Assembly: GCA_015501595.1 (NCBI GenBank)
Contig: JADNRX010001300.1
Coordinates: 1-11,486 of the forward strand
Direction: 5' to 3'
Length of the DNA: 11,486 bases
Source of the DNA: Hymenopellis radicata
Lineage: Eukaryota; Basidiomycota; Agaricomycetes; Agaricales; Physalacriaceae
Shown here: one piece after another, positions 1 to 8,051 of the stretch
Position numbering within the stretch: position 1 is the first letter of the stretch
How the letters are laid out: each line of letters opens with the position of its first letter
Made by a program: the position numbers and the translations under genes
Notes under the pieces: generated by a model
Told to the model about the DNA's origin: nothing
Database searches by the model: none
Seen by the model: the letters and a program-made list of their open reading frames with translations, nothing else

Positions 1-540
1 AGCTGCCTTGAGAATCAGTATCCGGCGACAATTGCTTTAGAATGAACAGAGGCAACTTAAGATAGTACTCACCCGTATGACATACTTGAGGAACATCAAG
101 ACACATCGAAGCAGGCACTCACACCGTTAAGGACTTTTAAGTTGGCTTGGGGTAATATGAGTAAGACCGAACAATATCGGTCATTCATGGCGTTTGATGG
201 AGGATCGTGCATCTCCGCGATGTAGGATGGATGGGCGACGACATCGAGGCTGAGGTGTGCCCGACATGACTAGACTCGAGGGCATCGGCGAGCAGGCATT
301 CATCGTGCACAGACCACGCTGACAACGGAGGAGACTATTTCGCCGAGGCGACGCACTGTGCAAGTGCACAGTGGTCAGACCCCGTTCGAAAACACCCAGG
401 TGAGCTCTGTGCAAGACGCAGACTGCCGCGGTGAATGAGAGCCACAAGCTGAAGTTCGCAGGGTAGATATTGCTTTCGCAGTCCAGAATGTCGCTTTGGG
501 AATCTGGACGACGTCGGTGGAGCTGCCAGGCCGTGGAGGT
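1..540. other. Stretch without a recognised gene, left edge
   Basis: No family-like protein is visible. A frame stays open on the minus strand from the laccase fragment down to 181, but its residues after VDSVQ do not resemble the rest of a laccase. A perfect inverted repeat with 9-base arms (cactgtgca, 2-base spacer, tgcacagtg) lies at 354-373. The first 180 bases are rich in CTTGAG, CATCAAG and CTTAAG words and include a copy of the dispersed repeat described separately. Confidence 0.4.
43..104 (-). repeat. Dispersed repeat, copy A
   Basis: On the minus strand this segment contains GGTGAGTACTATCTTAAGTT followed by GCCTCTGTTCA. It lines up by eye with 3784-3845 over about 60 bases at perhaps 65-75 percent identity, with the core AAGTTGCCTC shared exactly. 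Words such as CTTGAG and CATCAAG recur in the flanks of both copies. The two copies look like diverged members of one interspersed family. The element type is unknown, and the alignment was made by eye only. Confidence 0.45.
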
Positions 541-1017
541 CTGCACAGAATCGACGACTACGGGCTTCGTGTTGACGCCATCGGCTTCGATGACTGTGAA
601 TTGGTGGCCATCAATCGAGAATACCCAGTTCGGATCGCAAGACATGGCGATGAGACGAAGACGGTAGCGTAGACCCTTGATAACTGTGAGTCTAAAGAGG
701 TCAGTCGGAGGCTATCGAGGGTGTAAATGATAGGCATAGAATATCAACAACGACTACTCACACCGCCTGTGTGACGTCCTTTGCCTGAGAGCAAAACGTA
801 AGATTAACGAGACTCTTTTCGGTATTGCAAGCTTCTGACGGACCGTTGATGAGCGTTGAATCGAATATTGAAATAGGGGAAGCTTCAGGCGAGGGAGTAT
901 GATACCTGCCAAACGGGTAAGAGGAGCTGATGAATAACTGAATTCGACCAACCAGTCAGAGAGCGTAATAATCGTGAATTCTTGATCAAATTAGACTGGA
1001 AAAAGTGCATGGGAAGG
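541..1017 (-). pseudogene. Laccase (multicopper oxidase) internal fragment
   Basis: Laccases are secreted copper enzymes that oxidise phenols. Read on the minus strand, four exons join in phase: 953-1017, 844-905, 762-784 and 541-711, with introns at 906-952 (47 bases), 785-843 (59) and 712-761 (50). The joined product carries family landmarks in order: [62 protein letters not shown]. This covers roughly 125 residues, the end of cupredoxin domain 1 and the start of domain 2, of a protein normally near 500-520 residues. No copper-ligand motif (HWHG, HSH or HCHID type) is in the piece. The frame upstream of FDQEF has an in-frame TAA (991-993), and beyond VDSVQ the family resemblance stops abruptly. 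The fragment therefore lacks both ends and is probably non-functional. The family call is confident; the exact limits are not. Confidence 0.82.
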
Positions 1018-2114
1018 ACGCGCCTACGACGCCGTGCAGCTCAATATGTGTGCCGAAAGCCTGCCAGTCGCGATGCAACCCGCGCGAGCGCAACGTCAAA
1101 TCCGGTGGCTTCGCAGAGCAACGCCTTGTCGGAGCATCCACCACGGACAGCATCCAGCCCAAGCGCCCGAGTACAATCCGACGCTTCTGGGTGGCGTGAC
1201 GGATGATGCCTATGTCGCGAAATGCTGTGCCAACGAAAGAAGTTCTCCGAGAAGACGAGCGCCGTAGTCGCTATACGTTGGAGGCGCCGAGACCGCTGTT
1301 TCTTGGATATGCTGCAAGAGCTTAGGCGTCGTTGCTGGCAGTGGCGGTCTTTGAAACGGGCCTACGCAAGCTGTCGTCCCGCTGATGCATAGAACGAGCA
1401 AAACGAGGCGAGTTTAGGAGGTGCGGCGGAGGCTGCGAGAAATTAAGATAATGCACGCATAGAGGAAATAAACACACACATAGTGGTCCCGTCGCCGTCG
1501 CCATCACATCGTTGATCTGCAGCCTCGTTGGAGGGCTTACGCATCCAGCGGGGCCGCCGGGGCTCTTCAAGCCCGCGGACAATATGTCAGAGTCGGGTCA
1601 GAGGGAGACGACCCAAAGTCGGTCTCCGTGATCACGGGCGACGACGCAAAGTCGATCTCCCAGACAGTGCGACGACTCAAAAACACCGTTCGATCGCTCG
1701 GATCGGACATCCGATCATGAACGGAACGAGCTCGTCGACGCTCGGGACGGCGACGGCGGGCTCGGAGTAATGATTTAAGTGTCGGGAATTCATGCAGTAT
1801 AGTTATATTATATATAGCAATAAACTTTTTGGTAAGAATATGGTGTGTAGACATGAAATTGAGCTTACGTGGAGAGTATCCCATTCAGACTGCATGAAAT
1901 CGTGCGCTCTAGTGCACTAAACCTCCCCAGCTCCTCAGATTTTTAACGGGATATACACCTCACCATGATATTAATCGATTAGAGCTTGATTTAGGGTGGC
2001 CGCCCATTGCGGTACCTTGTACTTGCTCGAAGGATCCATTTCACAAGACTTCTTATGATTTCAAAGTGGGTCTGTAACTTTGTGCTACTCATTTTTGTAA
2101 AACCTCATGGATAG
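1018..2114. other. About 1.1 kb with no identifiable gene
   Basis: On the minus strand about 1018-1330 holds protein-like stretches that hop between frames, for example SDYGARLLGELLSLAQHF, then SDKALLCEATGFDVALARVA, then THIELHGVVGASF. I recognise no family. About 1608-1690 contains a degenerate direct repeat with a period near 33 bases (acgacccaaagtcggtctcc at 1608, acgacgcaaagtcgatctcc at 1641, a weaker third copy from 1672). About 1785-1845 is AT-rich. No start codon, intron set or domain supports a gene model. Confidence 0.4.
1608..1692. repeat. Short degenerate direct repeat, period about 33 bases
   Basis: Two 20-base units, at 1608-1627 and 1641-1660, differ at two positions (acgac[c/g]caaagtcg[g/a]tctcc). 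A weaker third unit begins at 1672 (acgactcaaa). Whether this was ever coding is unclear. Confidence 0.5.
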
Positions 2115-2301
2115 TTGAATGAACTATTGATATTTGATCTGGCCAAAGCGCAGTTTCTCTCGAGCACTTGCTGGCCCGCCATCGTCGTCGCCGTCTCCCA
2201 GATTTGGCAGCGGCGACTCGGACCGCGAAGCCGAACGACATTTGGATTAGTTTCTTTCACTTTGACCACCACCGTGCGCATTCACCGCGCCTTCAAACGA
2301 T

Positions 2302-2947
2302 GTCTATGTCCGCCGTGGACGACACCTCTATGCACATGGGCTTGTAATATCCCCGTCACGGCGCACAAGCCCCAGAACTGGGATACGACGCTCAGAGGGC
2401 CTCTCTACCATTACCCCCGATCTCGTCTCCACAGCAGTAAAGCCTCTTATGACGAGGGTACCATCTTGGGAACACCCTCTGTCCACCAGAGATTGGGCTT
2501 CAAGCATGGGGATGCATCGGATTGGACCCGCCGCGTCGTCTGCTGGCGACGCGGCGCCATTTGGTGCGTTAATTTCTTAGCATTTATTCTTATTTATTTA
2601 GACATGATCACCAGTGTCGATGTGGCCATCACCCTCTCCCAAGGTCCCAATTCCCGCACCAATTCTGCTCGGTCTGCTCCCCCAAGAAATTTGCGCAAGT
2701 CGAATTGCCGCCGGCACAGGAGGCCACGTCAGCCTCACGTGCCGGTTGGTTTAAATTCCCAATCCGGATGCAGGGTCTCCATCCTACGACTTCTCCTCTC
2801 ACCACAACACTCCACCACCACCTCCCGACTGCTGCTACGCGCACAGTTGCCAATTTGGCGCTGCCTTGTGCACGTCAACCGTAGGTGCTGCTTCGCGTAC
2901 GTCGCATCGACTTGACGGATTTTGGGTCGGGATTTCATGCTTGCTGG
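2302..2947 (+). other. Weak coding potential, no gene model supported
   Basis: A frame stays open on the plus strand from 2115 to 2915 but begins with TTG, and its first internal ATG (about 2604) lies very late. A second frame around 2390-2563 looks equally coding-like and runs up to a plausible donor (GTGCGT at 2564), with acceptors at 2601 or 2614. An ATG at 2302 opens only a short frame. The products are rich in Arg, Ser and Pro and match no family I know. A perfect inverted repeat with 10-base arms (cgccgcgtcg, 8-base loop, cgacgcggcg) lies at 2529-2556. I treat this as unassigned sequence that may contain a decayed gene. Confidence 0.25.
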
Positions 2948-3029
2948 GTGCGTGGCTTGGTTTTTTGTTGTTGTGCTCTCTGAAATTTTTCTCCCCATTC
3001 CTAGCTCATCCTGACTACATGTTGAGCTC

Positions 3030-3470
3030 AATGATGACCACACGAAGCACGACAACCCCACTGAGGATGACGGCCGACTTCACCGAGGACGACGATTCCA
3101 CCGAGCACGACGATACCAATGACGACGACTGACGACTCCACTGAGGACGACCGACGACTCCAGCGAGGACGATGACCCGAGGACTATACACAAGGACAAG
3201 CCTGACGACTCGAGGACGAGCGCCGACTATGAGGACGAGTGGTCCGACTACGAGGACCAGCATACCGACTACGAGGACGAGTGCGCCGACTTGCGAGTAC
3301 AAGGGTAATTGCGCCGACTACGAGGACCGTAGCGCCAACTATGAGGAGGAGAGCGCCGACTTCGAGGACCAGAGTGCCGCCTACGAGGACGAGGACGAGG
3401 GCACCAACCGCGAGGATGAGGGCACCAACTGTGAGGACGAGGGCACCGACTACAAGCACAAGGGCATGAG
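3030..3470 (+). repeat. Degenerate 21-base minisatellite encoding acidic heptapeptides
   Basis: The units approximate GCCGACTACGAGGACGAGAGC. Read in frame, they give heptads such as CADYEDR, SANYEEE, SADFEDQ, GTNREDE and GTNCEDE. The right part (about 3307-3493) is open in one frame ending at a TGA. The middle part (about 3205-3300) reads as SADYEDE and SDYEDQH in a different frame, and the left part (about 3025-3170) as DDSTEDD-like units in yet other frames. Unit lengths of 22 bases instead of 21 (for example around 3290-3312) mark where the frame hops. This suggests an array that once coded for an acidic repetitive protein and has since gained indels. Whether any part is still translated cannot be told from the sequence. 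Confidence 0.75.
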
Positions 3471-3479
3471 ATGTGACTG

Positions 3480-3783
3480 TACATGTTATGACTGACCATG
3501 TGCATACATTGATACAACACGAATACAGTAGCTTGGTAGTGATATGGCTGTCAACTGTACATGTTTAGTATATAAATAAATTGGCTTTTCGAAGAACTGT
3601 TTGTGTGACTTGGAGTCCCCAATATATCAGCTTTAAGCTGCTTCAGGCAAACATCAAGTGGCATCAAGCTTGCTTTCAGCAGTCTATGATCTATCTCAAG
3701 GGGGTTCTAAAGGACTTCAAAGAAAATATGCAGTGTATAGATAACTTAAGGTGACTTGGAGCAGCATCAAGAATCCTCAGAGG
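3480..3783. other. AT-richer spacer with CTTGAG/ATCAAG-word repeats
   Basis: No gene is visible. A TATA-like tatataaata lies at about 3570. From 3605 onward the sequence is built of related short words (GACTTGGAG, CATCAAG, CTTCAAAG, CTCAAGG, ACTTAAGG) spaced irregularly. It runs into the second copy of the dispersed repeat. Confidence 0.4.
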
Positions 3784-3845
3784 TGACCTGAGGCAACTTG
3801 AGACAGAGCTTACCGCCAAACCTGTATTCAAGGCGCATCAGCAAC
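3784..3845 (-). repeat. Dispersed repeat, copy B
   Basis: On the minus strand it contains GGTAAGCTCTGTCTCAAGTT followed by GCCTCAGGTCA, the counterpart of copy A near the left edge of the window. The CTTGAG and CATCAAG word clusters extend on both sides (about 3605-3910), so the repeat may be longer than the part I can align by eye. Confidence 0.45.
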
Positions 3846-4171
3846 ATCAGCAACTCAGTAGCCTCAAGACACTTTAAATGCTTTAATCCATCTGTAGACG
3901 TCTCAAGACTCAGACCCCTTTTCGTGATGTGGGTGGTTTGTTGATCGGCGTTAACGGCGTTACCCTCCGTTTTGGCGCCTTCGTTTGCTGGATTATTCGG
4001 ACGCGAGTATTCCAAGGGCAACGGCGTTCGTCTCGGGGTCTGTCTTCCTGGAAACCGCCACCAGTCTTTGGCGTGGTGTCATTTACATCAGATTATTGTT
4101 CTTGTGTTTCGGTGGTTTCGTTGTCAAGCGTTGGTTAGGATTTCGAGGTCTTTTCAAGGCACTGGATTCAG

Positions 4172-4190
4172 AAAAAAAAAAAAAAAAAAA
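4172..4190 (+). repeat. A19 homopolymer tract
   Basis: An uninterrupted run of 19 A, followed after three bases by further A-rich sequence to about 4210. It could be the tail of a retroposed copy on the plus strand or a simple microsatellite. No target-site duplication was recognised. It sits at the downstream edge of the broken minus-strand frame. Confidence 0.85.
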
Positions 4191-4231
4191 TCGTAAAAAG
4201 AAAAGAAAAAGTTATGGATTGCAAGTTTTGG

Positions 4232-5038
4232 TTACATTTTCTTCTGTGTTTCTATCTGCGGGCGCAGGTACTCCGCCTTTCCAACAAGGCCTTCTCCTTT
4301 TGGGTGCGCGTCTCGCGCTTTTGGGTGTGCTTCTGGCACTTTTCGGATGGTCGCCTCGGCCGTTACTCAGTACTGCGGTGTGGGCGTCCTTTGGAGGGCG
4401 TACCGGTCGCGCCATGCTTGTTCGTCAATGTACCGCTCGTCATACTCGACGAAGAGGTCGGGTTGGCTTTCGTCGTCGCTCTCAGAAATAGATCCGAGGT
4501 CGGGCATCGATGACGGGCTGCGAGAGAGAGACGATGGTTGGTTGGCGTTGAAGCCAGCGACTTGACGTTGTGGCGCTGGTTGCATGATCGATGCTTCGGG
4601 TGTCTGGATGGCGGAGCAAGTAACCGTTTTTATGGGTGCCGTGGCTTCTGTGCCCTTGTCGCATTCGTATGGCGCAAATTTTCGCTCCCAGGGCGTTATT
4701 CAAGGCTCCGCGTCCGTTATTCAAGGCGCACCACGTCTTTCAGTCGGTTTCACGGAGGAGTTGCCTTTTTAGGCGTGCCCGGTTATTCTTCACTTAGTCG
4801 CCTCCTCATCGATTGAATTGCTCATGTGGGCCTGTCGTCTTTGCCTCCCGCTGGTTTCGTCGTCGTTCGCGCCTGTCTCGGCGTCTGTTGGCTTCCCCAT
4901 CGTTGCACGTGTGCGCGTCAGGTATTTCGGCCCCTTCGGTTCCGAAATCTTTTGGTCGGGGGGTGATGTACCGATCGTGCACTCCCTGTGCACGAATCGG
5001 TAACAATCCCTCGGTCCGGGATTGCCTAGGAGGCACGA
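4232..5038 (-). pseudogene. Broken reading frame, possibly retroelement-derived
   Basis: One minus-strand frame can be followed for about 800 bases with protein-like content, interrupted by TGA at 4790-4792, TAA at 4769-4771, TGA at 4721-4723, TGA at 4700-4702 and TGA at 4367-4369, and closed by TAA at 4232-4234. Its longest open stretch (4370-4699, about 110 codons) reads as a hydrophilic chain with an acidic Ser/Asp-rich segment (DLGSISESDDESQPDLF, then VEYDERYIDEQAWRDRYALQ). Basic segments such as HPKARDAHPKGEG follow. No zinc knuckle, protease or polymerase motif is visible. The style recalls the poorly conserved gag region of a fungal LTR retroelement, but I cannot assign a family and I see no long terminal repeats. 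It could equally be a decayed host gene. Confidence 0.35.
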
Positions 5039-5077
5039 TCGCGAGGATAGGAACAGGTACGCGTATTCACGCGTACC
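4924..5077. repeat. Cluster of four inverted repeats
   Basis: Four hairpin-capable elements follow each other. 4924-4948 has 7-base arms (atttcgg/ccgaaat). 4971-5000 has ccgatcgtgcac facing gtgcacgaatcgg, with one extra base. 5004-5024 has 7-base arms (caatccc/gggattg). 5056-5077 has perfect 8-base arms (ggtacgcg/cgcgtacc) with a 6-base loop. Their role is unknown; the set overlaps the upstream part of the broken minus-strand frame. Confidence 0.6.
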
Positions 5078-5967
5078 TTGAGGGTCCTCCCTCGTTCCTT
5101 GACTCCTTCTCTTCTTGATCCCTCCTGCACCCTCGTCTCACCTCGGGTGCCTCGATGACTCTTTCCTTATCATAGCATATCCTTCTGATTCTTAGGTATA
5201 GGGTCTACTCCTTTTCATTTAGGTATTTAGCCTATGTAGTTTCCCCTAGGTACGGTAGCTTTCCAACCCCCCACAATACAGGCCTCTTTCTCTGCCTCTC
5301 TCTGTGGGACCTCTCGAGCTCATCCCCAACACACGTGATTAGTGGATCCGCGCGTAAGAATACGTTCTTGCGCACATCGGGACTCGAGTGCACAGTGGCG
5401 TTGCCTAGGAACTTCAATTGTCCCAGCAGGATGGACATACATTCATAAAACAGCGCCGGAAACAGCAAACCAGAGTAGTCTTGACAGACTTTTGACAAGA
5501 CGGTGTGCTGCTGAAGTCGGGTGTAGCATCAGTGCCAGTTTCATCTACGCGCACAAGTACGCTGTCACTGAGCGCTCGGCGCGGCGAGCGTGGTAGGAAT
5601 CAACGCCGACCGTACCAGTGTCATGATGAGAAGCGCGGATTATTATCAGCGTCGTGTATTCAGCCTGCCAGTAAAAGCCGTCAGTCGCAAAGGATAGGTG
5701 ACCACAGGATGAATTCGAACTGATATGCTGTGTGCGCCTATGCGCCTATGTCGCGGCAGTACGCTACGGATTCCTACCTCTAGACATGAGCATTACAATA
5801 CAAAGTGTGCAGTAGACAGAGTATAGAAACACGTATCATAAACATGTGTCGGATGAAGCAGACGAGAAGATAAATAACTGCTCTGGAAGCGCAAGGCCTG
5901 TGGGAGAATATAGCTGACCATTTTGACGAGGGAAAGAAAGCGGAACGTACATCCTGAAACGCTGAGA
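5078..5967. other. About 0.9 kb without a recognised gene
   Basis: About 5090-5340 is pyrimidine-rich on the plus strand, with many CCTC/CTCT words. Frames in 5232-5720 stay open for 70-90 codons on both strands, but none shows a family motif, signal peptide or splice structure. The last 200 bases probably include the 3' untranslated region of the BTB gene that ends at 5968. Confidence 0.4.
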
Positions 5968-7028
5968 TCACTTCTTCGGCCACGGTGTCAACCCAAAGTA
6001 GATTGGCAATTCGTTCCACACTACCGAATAGGCAGCACATTCGACTGTCTTCCAATGATTAAAACACCCTGCACACAGCTGGCCGGCGTCTGCCAAGTCG
6101 TCTTCAGGCACCACCAGATCCTGCACAGTTTGGTGAGGCATATCGCACAAAAAAAGGTCTACCGCTTGAGCGGCGCGCGGAGCGGTAGCGCGGATGACGC
6201 TATATCGTGTCATTTCGCAGTCTGCATCGCCACAACCGAATTTGAATCCATCTTGCAAAAGCCAACACCAGGCAGTCTCGAACGTCGCCGTCACGAGTCT
6301 GGCGCGTCCCCTGATCAGAGTAAGTTGGTCCTCGGGGGATAAGGAGGGATGAATTTCGACATATTTGACTGGGTCAATGGTAGCCGCGTAATAGAAGGCA
6401 ACGGGAAGGATTTGGGGATGTTGTACAACCGCGCCATGCGAATGGCTGTAATGGCATGCGTGCCGGCGTCTTCTTTAGGAACAAGAGCTGGTACGGGGGG
6501 AAGCTTGGGTGAGTCGGAGGGGAATTTGGAGCAGTATATCAGGTCGAACTGTTTGGTGACATCGTCGCGGAGCCGTTGGCATAGGTATTTTGTGGCCATC
6601 CTGAGCATTGCCTCCAATTGGATGAAAGACATTGGTGTTCCCAACTGAAAGTAGCTACTATGCATCAGAATACCTCACCATTTGAGTATGGGGAAAAGGT
6701 CGCACTTTGGCACATAGAGATACTGTAGGAAGCAGTATACATCGTGACTGCCGTCCGTCAGGGGCAGCGTCGTGCAATCCTCCGACCACTCGCGGGCCTC
6801 CTTTCTAGCGGGTTCTTCCGGGCGAGCCAGATTGAACATATCTGCGAAAAATTCCGAATGCATGGCAAGGATTGAACGATGTACGCGAAATCCTTTCGCT
6901 TGAGGCTGAGAGCTGACCAGGATGATGTTTCCATCCTTGAGCCATAGTGTCGTGTCATGCACGTAAGAGTCGGCGACCGCGTCAGACTCCCGCGGGCGTT
7001 TTGCAGGACGCGTTGTATCTTGGGACAT
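5968..7028 (-). CDS. BTB/POZ domain protein, one frameshift
   Basis: BTB domains mediate dimerisation and often act as adaptors for cullin-3 ubiquitin ligases; this fungal family has no assigned substrate. Exon 1 is 6706-7028 (start ATG at 7028, motif MSQDTTRPAKRPRE), the intron is 6658-6705, and exon 2 is 5968-6657 ending in TGA. The N-terminal BTB fold shows WLKDGNIILVSSQ, FRVHRSILAMHSEFFADMF and SFIQLEAMLRMATKYL. The C-terminal half has the typical ARLYNIP, ILPVAFYYAATID, LSPEDQL, LCAGC and YFGLTPW blocks. Between NIP and ILP the frame changes at a run of four C (plus strand GGGG, 6414-6417). One additional base there would give a full product of about 337 residues, normal for Agaricomycete members. 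As written, the frame runs on to a TGA just before 6315. Either the assembly lost one base or the gene is a very recent pseudogene. Confidence 0.85.
6658..6705 (-). other. Intron of the BTB gene (48 bases)
   Basis: Donor GTGCGA and acceptor CATAG, with a CTGAT branch-point-like word just before the acceptor. Removing it joins LQYLYVPN to SYFQLGTPMSF in phase 2 and matches the spacing usual in the family. An alternative donor GTGAGG inside it would leave an intron too short or out of frame. Confidence 0.7.
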
Positions 7029-7610
7029 GGTCGGAAGCGAAGGGTTAAACGATCACGGGATCAGATTATGTTAAATATGCACCGTGATGCCAAATAGACG
7101 CCACATGAATGCTATCCATTTTGGACAGAGTACGCATACATTACAACCTACCAATGCTATTTACAGTAACTCACACTAACACCGTCTGTGTATCAATCAT
7201 GCAGTGTTATGACTGGCTGTTCTAAACGCCGATTAGCGGACCAATCAGTCATACCCTCCAACAATCATCTCAGTCTGTCTTCTAGCGGTTTGATTCTTCC
7301 TACTGTTGTATAGGCTCGATATGATCCCTCAGAGCTATGGGTGCCCAGAGAGGCGTGTATCCTCGGCCTATTGTCCGTTGTTGATAGTAGTAACTGCGAC
7401 TCCCTAGCAGGTCCTGCTTCATCGTGGTCTTCTTGAACTTACACTGAAGCTATCATGTCGACGCCTTGACCATTCTAACCGCGCCGGCATTCCCCGACCG
7501 CTGATTATCATCCGCCATTCAACGCGTCCATCAGAAACCACGCGTAAGTATTGCGCGGCAGGAAATCGCCGACACGGGCGCTTCACGTTTTACATCCCAC
7601 CACCACTACT
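7029..7610. promoter_or_regulatory. Divergent intergenic region between BTB and DUF6699-like genes
   Basis: About 640 bases separate the two divergent start codons, so this stretch probably holds both promoters. A CCAAT box lies at 7241-7245 (ccaatca) and another CCAAT at 7151-7155. No gene is supported here. A GTAAGT word at 7544 could be a donor of an upstream untranslated exon. The presence of promoters is inferred from gene orientation. Confidence 0.4.
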
Positions 7611-7656
7611 GTGCGTTCAATACCTTGCTTTATTCTAACTACACTCTTACTCGTAG
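7611..7656 (+). other. Probable 5' UTR intron (46 bases)
   Basis: Donor GTGCGT, branch-like TTCTAAC and acceptor CGTAG form a textbook short basidiomycete intron ending 11 bases before the ATG at 7668. The preceding sequence has no in-frame ATG after its last stop (TGA at 7502-7504), so the intron most likely lies in the 5' untranslated region. Confidence 0.65.
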
Positions 7657-7667
7657 GCTCTAGAACA

Positions 7668-8051
7668 ATGGGCGGTGGACACTCATCACCACCCGCGAAC
7701 GCCAAACGTAAACCAATACCATTACCACCGCAGGTCGATGGAGATATTTCTATCCACCCTCTTTTCCTCGGCCTGGACTTGGCCCTCTACCGACGTCCTC
7801 AAGTGCATGCACATGAACTAGCAACAGATCCGCCTCTACCCTCCATGACACTCGTCTTCGTACGCGCCAATGGAGAATGGGATATATACACCGTGCACGG
7901 ATCCGGAGAGCTCGGCCACATCTTGGCGGATGACGTTCTGTGCGGTGTACGCGTGCTGCTTGCGCGTCAGAGTGCGCTCGGCGCGGAATCTAAAGGGCGC
8001 TTAGTTAAAATGGAGGACATCGGCGATGTATGGGAGCTGGTGCTCCTTTAG
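7668..8051 (+). CDS. Small DUF6699-like protein
   Basis: A 127-residue intact frame from ATG 7668 to TAG 8051. Residues about 27-105 show the pattern of DUF6699, a small domain of unknown function common in Agaricomycetes. An opening IHPLFLG block is followed by ALYRRPQ, then ELATDPPLPSMTLVF, a WDIYTV strand, and a closing ILADDVLCGVRVLLAR helix. The C-terminus ends in DIGDVWELVLL. The N-terminus begins MGGGHS, which fits the MGxxxS/T rule for N-myristoylation, so membrane attachment is possible. I chose this start because no in-frame ATG exists further upstream and a convincing intron ends just before it. The gene is the only one in the right half with no sign of damage. The domain call rests on remembered family pattern, not a search. 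Confidence 0.65.
   Translation: MGGGHSSPPANAKRKPIPLPPQVDGDISIHPLFLGLDLALYRRPQVHAHELATDPPLPSMTLVFVRANGEWDIYTVHGSGELGHILADDVLCGVRVLLARQSALGAESKGRLVKMEDIGDVWELVLL

Noticed and set aside
2115..2915. 266-codon open frame on the plus strand
   Set aside because: It starts with TTG, has no early ATG, shows no family pattern, and a neighbouring frame looks equally coding-like.
3030..3470. CRISPR-like array
   Set aside because: Units are contiguous and coding-like with no unique spacers, in a eukaryotic context.
3985..4491. 168-codon plus-strand frame with hydrophobic stretches running through the A19 tract
   Set aside because: The polylysine from the A tract and Leu-rich segments opposite the acidic minus frame look like by-products; no family or start context supports it.
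4232..5038. Repeat-induced point mutation (C to T) as the cause of the stops
   Set aside because: All the stops could come from CGA or CAA by C to T, but any stop codon can be derived that way, so without aligned copies this is not evidence.
5078..5340. A long terminal repeat beginning TGTTGGGG on the minus strand near 5331
   Set aside because: No second copy, no primer-binding site and no target-site duplication are visible in the window.
5968..6342. Plus-strand frames opposite the BTB gene
   Set aside because: They are shadows of the BTB coding strand, which carries the recognisable motifs.
6672..6705. GTGAGG as donor of a 34-base BTB intron ending at TTTCAG
   Set aside because: It puts the following exon out of frame; the 48-base GTGCGA...CATAG intron keeps frame and family spacing.
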